From: an uncultured Aquincola sp.
GTDB taxonomy: Bacteria > Pseudomonadota > Gammaproteobacteria > Burkholderiales > Burkholderiaceae
DNA: 14,908 nucleotides
Assembly (NCBI GenBank): GCA_937883885.1
Contig: CAKZXL010000492.1
Location: 1-14,908, forward strand
Direction: 5' to 3'
Shown: one piece after another, positions 1 to 6,581 of the stretch
Numbering within the stretch: position 1 is the first letter of the stretch
How the letters are laid out: every line of letters begins with the position of its first letter
Made by a program: the position numbers and the translations under genes
Notes under the pieces: model-generated
Told to the model about the DNA's origin: nothing
The model's database searches: none
Seen by the model: the letters and a program-made list of their open reading frames with translations, nothing else

Positions 1-1739
1 CAGGCCACGTTGGCGTCCACCAGCATCGCGGTGCCGAACAGGGCCAACGCGGGCAGCAGCATCGGCGCCAGGCGGGTAAAGGCATCGCGCCAGCCCAGGC
101 TCTCGGCGTCCCGCGGGGGCGACTTCCACTGCAGCTTCAGGCCGGTCAGGCCGCCGATCACGAACATGGTGTGGGCTAGCATGCGCACCGGCGCCTGCAG
201 GGCCGACAGGCAGAGCTCGACCACCGAGCTGCGCAGCAGCTGACCGGTGCCGCCGAACTGCGCCTGTTCCTTGCGCAGCAGCACGCCCACCACGCCCAAC
301 AGGCGGGGCAGCAGCAGCAGCGTCAGCGTCAGGCCCCATAGCGCCAGCGCGGCACTGCCGCCCGCGGCGCCCAGCAGGCCGGGCATGTCGCCCTGCACGG
401 CTTCGGGTTGGGTGGCGGCGCGCCACACACCGGCGGCTACGAAGGCCAGCCACACCGGCGCGGTGACGTACGACAGCGCACCAGTGAAGAACATCGCGCG
501 GTGCACCGGCTGCCAGCCGGGTTCGGCGATCAGGCGGAAGTTCTGCAGGTTGCCCTGGCACCAGCGGCGGTCGCGGCCCAGCTCGTCCAGCAGGTTGGTG
601 GGCTGCTGCTCGAAGCTGCCTTCCAGGTTGGGGGCCAGCCACACCTCGTAGCCGGCACGGCGCATCAGCGCGGCTTCCACGAAGTCGTGCGACAGGATTT
701 CGCCCGACAGGCCGCCACGGCCTTCCAGCGGCGCCAGCGCGCAGTGCTTCATGAAGGGTTCAACGCGCAGGATGGCGTTGTGGCCCCAGTAATGCGATTC
801 GCCCAGCTGCCAGTACGCCAGCCCCAGCGCAAACAGCCGGCCGGTGACGGCCGAAGCAAATTGCTGGGTGCGGGCGTGCAGCGTGCTGTGGCCCTGGGTG
901 CGCGGCAGCGTCTGCAGGATGCCGGTCTTGGGGTGCGCTTCCATCATGCGCACCATCTGCACCAGCGTCTCGCCGGTCATGGTGGAGTCGGCGTCCAGCA
1001 CCACCATGTAGCGGTAGTTGCGGCCCCAGCGGCGGCAGAAGTCGGCCACGTTGCCAGCCTTGCGCTTGGTGCGGCGCTTGCGCCAGCGGTAGAAGATGCG
1101 GCCTTCGCCGGCCAGCGGCTCGCCGTCGTCGCCCAGCGTGCGGCGCAGCTGCTTCCAGGCTTCCACTTCCGCGGCCTGGATGGCCGGGTCGCTGCTGTCC
1201 GACAGCACGTAGACGTCGAACAGCTTCAGCGCGCCGGTGGCCGACAGCGATTCGCAGGTCTGGCGCAGGCCGCTGAACACCGTGTCGATGTCCTCGTTGC
1301 AGATGGGCATGATCAGCGCGGTGCGCGCCGAAGGATCGAGCGGCATGCGCGCGTCGGGCAGCGTCAGCGCATGCTTGTCGCCGAACAGCGCCACCTTGAA
1401 GCCCATCAGCGCGGTGATGAAGCCGGCCGACAGCCAGCCGAACAGCAGCGCGAAAAGGCCGGTCTGCAGGATCTCGACCGCGGTCATCTCACCGTCGGTC
1501 GACGGCAGCAGCCACACGGCCGTGCCGCTGATCAGCAGCACCGCCCACAAAAAGATGCTGCGGCGGCGGTCCGCGGCCTGGCGCCAGGCGCTGTCGCGGT
1601 CCTTCGGGAACTTGGGCACCCCGGGCATCAGCGCCAACGCCAGACCGCGTAGCACGCCAAACCAGGGGCGCGGCGGCATCGAGCCGCGGCGCAGCGGGGG
1701 CGCGGAGGCCGCGCGATGCTGTGTATCGGTATCAGCCAT
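1..1739 (-). CDS. opgH: Glucans biosynthesis glucosyltransferase H (OpgH/MdoH), 3' end cut by window edge
   Basis: Inner-membrane family 2 glycosyltransferase that uses UDP-glucose to build the beta-1,2-glucan backbone of osmoregulated periplasmic glucans and passes it to the periplasm. The minus-strand frame is open from ATG at 1739 to the left edge: 579 codons, against about 850 in the E. coli protein, so the C-terminal third lies outside. Visible features are membrane segments at about residues 61-79 and 88-113; a cytoplasmic glycosyltransferase domain with MPICNED at 144-150, the UDP-binding LDADS at 248-252 (D249, D251), the acceptor-side SHD with D352, and the RDRRWCQGN signature around W393; then more membrane segments from about 415. 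No strong Shine-Dalgarno is visible before the ATG. OpgG, usually encoded just upstream of opgH, is not there. Identity is firm from the ordered motifs; the symbol rests on family knowledge. Confidence 0.95.
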   Translation of the reverse strand, partial: MADTDTQHRAASAPPLRRGSMPPRPWFGVLRGLALALMPGVPKFPKDRDSAWRQAADRRRSIFLWAVLLISGTAVWLLPSTDGEMTAVEILQTGLFALLFGWLSAGFITALMGFKVALFGDKHALTLPDARMPLDPSARTALIMPICNEDIDTVFSGLRQTCESLSATGALKLFDVYVLSDSSDPAIQAAEVEAWKQLRRTLGDDGEPLAGEGRIFYRWRKRRTKRKAGNVADFCRRWGRNYRYMVVLDADSTMTGETLVQMVRMMEAHPKTGILQTLPRTQGHSTLHARTQQFASAVTGRLFALGLAYWQLGESHYWGHNAILRVEPFMKHCALAPLEGRGGLSGEILSHDFVEAALMRRAGYEVWLAPNLEGSFEQQPTNLLDELGRDRRWCQGNLQNFRLIAEPGWQPVHRAMFFTGALSYVTAPVWLAFVAAGVWRAATQPEAVQGDMPGLLGAAGGSAALALWGLTLTLLLLPRLLGVVGVLLRKEQAQFGGTGQLLRSSVVELCLSALQAPVRMLAHTMFVIGGLTGLKLQWKSPPRDAESLGWRDAFTRLAPMLLPALALFGTAMLVDANVA

Positions 1740-1977
1740 GGTGGTGTTCTGCGTTTTTCAGTGGTATTGCGGGGTGCGGTGCGAGTCTGGCCGCTGGGCT
1801 GCGCCGGATCTGTAGGACCGCACCGCCAAAAGGCGTGGGAGCTGCAACGCGCCAGACGACAGGCGTCGTGGACAGGCGGTTGCAGACGGCGGTGGAAGTT
1901 GCAAGCGGATGCATGGCGTCAGGGCTTGTCCGGGCGAAAGCCGGGCCGGTGAAGGACGCCAAACATGTGCGGAGCGT

Positions 1978-1995
1978 TGTTGCTGTTTTGCAACA
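1978..1995. promoter_or_regulatory. Inverted repeat, possible operator
   Basis: TGTTGC (1978-1983) and GCAACA (1990-1995) form a perfect 6-bp inverted repeat around a 6-nt T-rich spacer. Its right half, TGCAACA, recurs at 2184-2190. The dyad shape and AT-rich centre suit a dimeric regulator, but no regulator is identified. Confidence 0.3.
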
Positions 1996-2193
1996 GAAAG
2001 AGGGCGCTGAACCGTGCGCGGCGCACCGCGGCGCGCGCAGCCACCAGGGGCCGCAGCAGCGGAGTCAGCGGTGCTGAGAGGGCGGTTGTCCGAGGGAAGC
2101 GTCTGTGCTTTGGCATGGATGACGACACTGTGTCCTGTTCGGGCAGGCGGTGCTGCTCCATAGCGTATCCAACAATGTCGCAGTGCAACAATC

Positions 2194-2205
2194 GTTGTGC
2201 ACAAC
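2194..2205. promoter_or_regulatory. Perfect 12-bp palindrome upstream of the patatin-like gene
   Basis: GTTGTGCACAAC is its own reverse complement and ends 27 bp before the chosen ATG at 2233. CAAC at 2186-2189 can also pair with GTTG at 2194-2197. The position suits an operator over or just downstream of a promoter. It also includes the in-frame GTG at 2197, an alternative but less likely start. Confidence 0.35.
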
Positions 2206-2232
2206 TGGCCGCCCGGGGCGGCACCGTCATCG

Positions 2233-3309
2233 ATGAGAGCGCTACAGATCTGGGCCGGCCCGAAGGCCCGCCAGCACCTGCGTGAACAGGGCCTGCGACC
2301 GGCCGACGTGCGGGTGGTTCCCGCCGCCGCGGGCGGGCCCAAGGGCCTGGCCCTGAACCCGCTCGACCGTTACCTCTTCGGACACTGGCTGCCACAGTCC
2401 GGCCAGCCGGTGCACCTGCTGGGCGCCTCCATCGGCGCGTGGCGCATGGCCAGCGCCTGCCTGAACGACCCCGACGCAGCGCTGGCCCGCCTGGCCGAGG
2501 ACTACATCACCCAGCACTACGAGCACCGCCCCGGCAAGCCGCCGCTGCCCGGCCATGTGAGCCAGGCCTTCAGCGACAAGCTGGCCGAGCATTTCCAGGG
2601 CCGCGAGCAGGAAATCCTGACCCACCCCCGGCTGCGCCTGCATGTGTTCACCAGCCGTGGCCACCATGCGCTGCTGCGGCGCGAAGGCCGGCTGCGCACC
2701 CCGCTGGGCTACCTGGGCGCCTTTGCCAGCAATGCCGTCAACCGCCGCTGGATGGGCGGCTGGCTTGAGCGGGTGGTGTTCCATGACCCGCGAGACGCGT
2801 TGCCGCTGCCGCTGGCCGACTACCGCACCCATGCCGTGCCGCTGACGCCGGACAACCTGCGGCCCAGCGTGCTGGCCAGCTGCTCCATCCCGTTCTGGCT
2901 GAAGGCGGTGTGCGACATCCCCGGCGCGCCGCCCGGCGCCTACTGGGACGGCGGCATCACCGACTACCACCTGCACCTGGACTACGCCGCCATGGACGAG
3001 GGCCTGGTGCTGTACCCGCATTTCCAGTCCCACCTGGTGCCCGGCTGGCTGGACAAGGCGCTGCGCCACCGCCACCGTGCCAGCGCGCGGCTGGACAACG
3101 TGGTGCTGTTGGCGCCCAACCCCGACTGGGCGCGCCAGCAAATGCCCGGCGGCAAGCTGCCCGACCGCAGCGACTTCCAGCGCTTCCTCGATGACGAGCC
3201 CGCCCGCATCGCGCTGTGGCGCCGCGGCCTGGCGCAGGCGCAACGCCTGGCCGACGACTTCGCGGAGCTGGCCGCCCGACCGTCGATCGAGGCGCTGCCG
3301 CTCGCCTAG
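2233..3309 (+). CDS. Patatin-like phospholipase/acyl hydrolase
   Basis: A 358-residue putative serine lipid hydrolase of the patatin family, which uses a Ser-Asp dyad. All three family signatures appear in order: a glycine-rich oxyanion segment AAAGGPKGLA (about 31-40), the nucleophile elbow GASIG with Ser66, and the DG motif in YWDGGITDY with Asp239. No signal peptide or membrane segment is evident, so the protein is probably cytoplasmic. The ATG at 2233 was chosen because the family-like sequence begins there; an in-frame GTG at 2197 would add 12 residues, and neither start has a strong Shine-Dalgarno. The gene stands alone: divergent from opgH and 178 bp before the DUF4331 cassette. Its substrate cannot be read from sequence. 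Storage-granule or membrane lipid turnover are only possibilities. Confidence 0.87.
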   Translation: MRALQIWAGPKARQHLREQGLRPADVRVVPAAAGGPKGLALNPLDRYLFGHWLPQSGQPVHLLGASIGAWRMASACLNDPDAALARLAEDYITQHYEHRPGKPPLPGHVSQAFSDKLAEHFQGREQEILTHPRLRLHVFTSRGHHALLRREGRLRTPLGYLGAFASNAVNRRWMGGWLERVVFHDPRDALPLPLADYRTHAVPLTPDNLRPSVLASCSIPFWLKAVCDIPGAPPGAYWDGGITDYHLHLDYAAMDEGLVLYPHFQSHLVPGWLDKALRHRHRASARLDNVVLLAPNPDWARQQMPGGKLPDRSDFQRFLDDEPARIALWRRGLAQAQRLADDFAELAARPSIEALPLA

Positions 3310-3349
3310 CAACAAAGCTCGTTTGTAGGACGACGCCGCGTTCTTCATC

Positions 3350-3378
3350 CGCGTGAATCCACGCGCCGGTGCGGCGCG
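3350..3378. repeat. Two overlapping, mutually exclusive hairpins
   Basis: CGCGTG (3350-3355) pairs with CACGCG (3360-3365) across AATC. Overlapping it, CGCGCCG (3362-3368) pairs with CGGCGCG (3372-3378) across GTG. Only one can form at a time. There is no T-run, so neither is a standard intrinsic terminator. They lie between the patatin-like gene and the DUF4331 cassette and may be an operator or a Rho-independent pause; function unknown. I see nothing else in the 3310-3487 gap. Confidence 0.4.
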
Positions 3379-3487
3379 TACAGGCCCCTCAGACGACGCG
3401 GGCAGCCCATGCCGCCGCCACGCCGTCCTGCCAGTCGGGGTCGGCCTGCCATGCCCCGGCTGCTTCAACGAGGAGCCGAGGAAGACC

Positions 3488-5014
3488 ATGAAGAACCGCA
3501 CCCATCTGCAGGCGCTGCGCCTGTTGCCCATTGCCGCTGCCTGCGCGGGCGGCCTGCTGCTGGCGCCTGCCGCCTTCGCGTCCAGCCACCGCGAGGCGCC
3601 GTCCATCACCGGCACGCCCAAGGTGGACGCCGCCGACTTCTACATGTTCAGCAGCTACGAGGCCAACCGCACCGGCTACGTGACGCTGATCGCCGACTAC
3701 CTGCCGCTGCAGGACCCGTACGGCGGGCCCAACTACTTCTCGATGGATCCGAACGCGCTGTACGAGATCCACATCGACAACAACGGCGACGCGAAGGAAG
3801 ACATCACCTTCGCCTTCCGCTTCCAGAACACGCTCAAGGGCATCAGCCTGCCGGTGGGCGGCAAGAACGTGGCCATTCCGCTGATCCAGGCCGGCGCCGT
3901 GGCCGACCCCAAGGCCGCCACGCTCAACCTCAACGAAACCTTCTCGCTCGACGTGGTGCGCGGCGACCGCCGCACCGGCAGCCGTGCCGCGGTGACCAAT
4001 GCCAGCGGCGGCGGCACCAGCTTCGACAAGCCGGTGGACAACATCGGCAGCAAGACCATCGCCGACTACCCGGCCTATGCGGCCAAGCACGTCTACACCG
4101 TCAACGTGCCGGGCTGCGCGCAGCCGGCGCGGGTGTTCGTGGGCCAGCGCAAGGATCCGTTCGCCGTCAACCTGGGCACCATCTTCGACCTGGTGAATGC
4201 ACCGGTGGCGGTGATCACCGACCCGGCCAACATCAATGCCGGCAAGGATTCGCTGGCGGACAAGAACGTCACCTCGCTGGCACTCGAAGTGCACAAGAGC
4301 TGCCTGACCGCCGGCAACGAAACCGTGATCGGCGGCTGGACCACCGCCAGCCTGCGCCAGGGCTCGTTGCTCAACCCGGCGCCGGGCAAGGGCCACGGCG
4401 TGGCTGCGAAAACGGGCGGCGCCTGGACGCAGGTCTCGCGCCTGGGCATGCCGCTGGTCAACGAGGTCGTGATCGGCCTGCCCGACAAGGACCGCTTCAA
4501 CGCCAGCAAGCCGAAGGACGACGCCCAGTTCGCCGACTACGTGACCAACCCCACGCTGCCGCCGCTGCTGGAAACCGTGCTGGCCCTGCCCGGCACTGCG
4601 CCGAAGAACCTGCCGCGCACCGACCTCGTCACCACCTTCCTGACCGGCATCGCGGGTGTGAACCAGCCGGCCAACGTGGTGCCCTCGGAAATGCTGCGGC
4701 TGAACACCGCCACCCCGCCCACGCCCGAGGCGCAGCAGAACCGCCTGGGCCTGGCCGGTGGCGATCCGGCGGGCTTCCCGAACGGCCGCCGTCTGCATGA
4801 CGACGTGGTCGACGTCTCGCTGGTGGCGGTGATGGGCGGCCTGTGCATGCTCAACGGCGACACCAACGCGCTGAAGCTGGGTGCCGACTGCAAGCCGGCC
4901 AACGTGCCGCTGGGCGCCACCTCGCTGAAGCTGCACGACGCGGTGGACCAGGCGCGGGTGACGCTGCTGCCCAGCTTCCCGTATGCCAACACGCCGCTGC
5001 CGGGCAACCGCTGA
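3488..5014 (+). CDS. Secreted DUF4331 family protein
   Basis: A 508-residue exported protein of the DUF4331 family, whose molecular function is unknown to me. A Sec signal peptide covers about residues 1-31: basic MKNR, a hydrophobic core, then AFA before SSHREAP. The family hallmarks follow: SSHREAP at the mature N-terminus, DAADFYMFSSYE, an Asp-rich calcium-type loop at 97-108 (D97, N99, D101, D105), the VFVGQRKDPF block, and a C-terminal SFPYANTPLPG. ATG 3488 was chosen over an upstream in-frame start at 3353 because the signal peptide begins here and purine-rich GAGGAA lies 4 nt upstream, with AGGAG a little further. It is the first gene of a four-gene run; the lipoprotein ATG follows 11 bp after the stop. 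Probably periplasmic or surface-exposed. Family assignment is firm; any role is inference. Confidence 0.92.
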   Translation: MKNRTHLQALRLLPIAAACAGGLLLAPAAFASSHREAPSITGTPKVDAADFYMFSSYEANRTGYVTLIADYLPLQDPYGGPNYFSMDPNALYEIHIDNNGDAKEDITFAFRFQNTLKGISLPVGGKNVAIPLIQAGAVADPKAATLNLNETFSLDVVRGDRRTGSRAAVTNASGGGTSFDKPVDNIGSKTIADYPAYAAKHVYTVNVPGCAQPARVFVGQRKDPFAVNLGTIFDLVNAPVAVITDPANINAGKDSLADKNVTSLALEVHKSCLTAGNETVIGGWTTASLRQGSLLNPAPGKGHGVAAKTGGAWTQVSRLGMPLVNEVVIGLPDKDRFNASKPKDDAQFADYVTNPTLPPLLETVLALPGTAPKNLPRTDLVTTFLTGIAGVNQPANVVPSEMLRLNTATPPTPEAQQNRLGLAGGDPAGFPNGRRLHDDVVDVSLVAVMGGLCMLNGDTNALKLGADCKPANVPLGATSLKLHDAVDQARVTLLPSFPYANTPLPGNR

Positions 5015-5025
5015 AAGGGTCTGCC

Positions 5026-5295
5026 ATGAAGCAACGAACCCTTTGGATGGCCGCGCTGGCGGCCGGCACGCTGGCCCTGGCCGGCTGCTTCGGTGGCTCG
5101 GACGACCATGACGACGGCGGCACCGCCAACGGCCCGCTGGATGCGGTGCCGGCCACCGCCAGCGCCGACACCGGTGGCTTCATCGCCTACCTGAAGTCGC
5201 TGGTGGCCTTGCAGGCGGAAGACCGTGAGCCGGTAGGCATCGACGCGGTGACGCCGCCGCAAAGCGACACCACCGAGCCCGAGGCGGTGAGCTGA
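5026..5295 (+). CDS. Small lipoprotein of unknown function
   Basis: An 89-residue protein with a clear lipoprotein signal: a basic start (MKQR), a hydrophobic core and the lipobox LAGC with Cys21 as the expected lipidated residue. No typical inner-membrane retention Asp follows directly (next residues FGGS), so outer-membrane sorting is plausible. Just after the anchor is an acidic/histidine patch, SDDHDD, then a Thr/Ala/Pro-rich tail containing GGFIAYLKSL and two Glu-Pro motifs. Purine-rich AAAGGG lies just upstream of the ATG. It starts 11 bp after the DUF4331 stop, and its TGA overlaps the ATG of the next gene by one base, so it is very likely co-translated with the cassette. I do not recognise a named family. 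The acidic patch could bind divalent metal, which is inference only. Confidence 0.8.
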   Translation: MKQRTLWMAALAAGTLALAGCFGGSDDHDDGGTANGPLDAVPATASADTGGFIAYLKSLVALQAEDREPVGIDAVTPPQSDTTEPEAVS

Positions 5296-6581
5296 TGGAC
5301 GGCGGCAGCCCCGCGGCACGGCGCGCGGGTCGGGCCGGCTGCGGCGGCCGCGTCGGGCCGCTGGGCCCGCTGCACCGCCGCGGCATGGTGGCCGGGGCGC
5401 CGACCTTCTGGCGGCGCCCGGTCGCTGCTGCGCTGCTGCTGGCGGCGCTGGCCGCACAGGCCGTGCCGCTGGTGCCGGCCAGCGACGACGAGCGCATCGA
5501 GTCGCTGCCGGCGCGGCGCGCGCCGCCGGTGGTGGCCGTGCCGGGGCAGGGCACCACCCCCGATCCCGCCGCCGCGGTGCGCGAGGCCGGCGAGCTGCTG
5601 GCCCAGGCGCATGCCGATGGCGACCCGCGCTTTGCCGGCCGCGCACTGGCCCGCCTGCAGCCCTGGGCTGATGACCCGCGCGCCCCGGCGCCGCTGGTGC
5701 TGATGCTGGCCCAGGTGGAGCAGTACATCCATCGCTTCGACGCCGCCGAGGCGCGCCTGAAGGCGCTGCTGGCCCGCGACACCCGCCAGCCCCAGGCCTG
5801 GCTGACGCTGGCCACGCTGCAGCGCCTGCGGGGCCGGTATGCCGAGTCCGATGCGTCCTGTGCCGCGCTCGGGCGCCTGAACCTGGCGGCGCTGCATGCC
5901 CAGGCCTGCAGCGCCGAAAACCGCGCCCTGCGTGGCGACGTGGAAGGCGCCCGCCGCCAGTTCGGCGTGCTGCTGGCGCAGGCGCCCGACGCCGGCACGC
6001 GGGCCTGGCTGCTCACCTCGGTGGGCGAGCTGGAACAGCGCGCCGGCCGCAACGCCGCCGCCGAGCAGGCCTTGCGCAGCGCTTGGAAGCTCGACCCGCA
6101 AGACCGTTATGCGCCGCTGGCGCTGGCCGACCTGCTGATCGACCAGCAGCGGGGCGCCGATGCCTTGAAAGTGCTGGACACCCAGCCGCGCAGCGACCCG
6201 GTGCTGCTGCGCCGGGTGGCGTCGCAGCAATTCATCGCCGCTGCTCAGCCGCAGCGCGGCCACGCACCCGCACCCGGCCTGAGCACCGACCAGGCCGAGC
6301 TGCGCGAGCGCTTCGCCCAGGCCGCCCAGCGCCCCGGCGCCTTCGACGGCCATGCGCGCGAACAGGCGCTGTACGCCTGGTGGGTGGAAGGCGACCTGCC
6401 CGCCGCCGTGCGCCATGCCCAGGCCAACCTGGCCACCCAGCGTGAACCCTTCGACCTGCTGCTGCTGGCCCGCGTGGCGGCGGCGGCGGGCGACCGCGCG
6501 GCGCTGGCCCAGGCCGCCCAAGTGCAGAAAGCGATGGACCTCCATGACCAACGGCTCGACCGCCTGCTCGCCCAGCCCTGA
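5295..6581 (+). CDS. Exported tetratricopeptide repeat protein
   Basis: A 428-residue TPR protein. Repeat-like helical pairs lie at about 133-164, 167-200, 201-234, 236-269 and 272-300, with typical small/large residue spacing (for example LTLATLQRLRGRYAESDA). A hydrophobic stretch at about 42-57 ending AAQA looks like a signal peptide or anchor, placing the repeats in the periplasm. The ATG at 5295 overlaps the preceding stop (TGATG) and suggests translational coupling. ATG at 5385 (residue 31) gives a more ordinary signal peptide and may be the true start. The 3' end overlaps the next gene by 38 bp. TPR folds bind partner proteins, so this is probably the scaffold of the cassette; no enzymatic motif is visible. 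Confidence 0.85.
   Translation: MDGGSPAARRAGRAGCGGRVGPLGPLHRRGMVAGAPTFWRRPVAAALLLAALAAQAVPLVPASDDERIESLPARRAPPVVAVPGQGTTPDPAAAVREAGELLAQAHADGDPRFAGRALARLQPWADDPRAPAPLVLMLAQVEQYIHRFDAAEARLKALLARDTRQPQAWLTLATLQRLRGRYAESDASCAALGRLNLAALHAQACSAENRALRGDVEGARRQFGVLLAQAPDAGTRAWLLTSVGELEQRAGRNAAAEQALRSAWKLDPQDRYAPLALADLLIDQQRGADALKVLDTQPRSDPVLLRRVASQQFIAAAQPQRGHAPAPGLSTDQAELRERFAQAAQRPGAFDGHAREQALYAWWVEGDLPAAVRHAQANLATQREPFDLLLLARVAAAAGDRAALAQAAQVQKAMDLHDQRLDRLLAQP

Larger units (their letters stand above)
1740..2232. other. Divergent intergenic region, no convincing gene
   Basis: This 493-bp stretch separates opgH (leftward) from the patatin-like gene (rightward) and should hold both promoters. Short frames cross it on both strands but have no family features or credible ribosome binding sites. 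It is less regular in codon-position GC than its neighbours. It contains several TTGCA/TGCAA elements (1843-1848, 1879-1884, 1898-1903, 1978-1995, 2184-2190) and a perfect palindrome at 2194-2205. I could not identify a clear sigma-70 promoter. Confidence 0.6.

Noticed and set aside
408..1652. A 414-codon plus-strand frame opposite opgH
   Set aside because: The minus strand carries the complete ordered motif set of OpgH; the plus-strand translation is Gln/Arg/His-rich shadow.
1965..2285. A 106-codon plus-strand frame in the opgH-patatin gap
   Set aside because: No credible ribosome binding site, no family resemblance, and it overlaps the start of the patatin-like gene in another frame.
1758..2395. 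Two overlapping minus-strand frames upstream of opgH
   Set aside because: Proline/arginine-rich translation without domains, running opposite the start of the patatin-like gene; considered as a possible opgG remnant but showing no OpgG motif.
3389..4936. A 515-codon minus-strand frame opposite the DUF4331 gene
   Set aside because: Low-complexity His/Arg/Val/Gly-rich translation typical of an antisense shadow; the plus strand has a signal peptide and family motifs.
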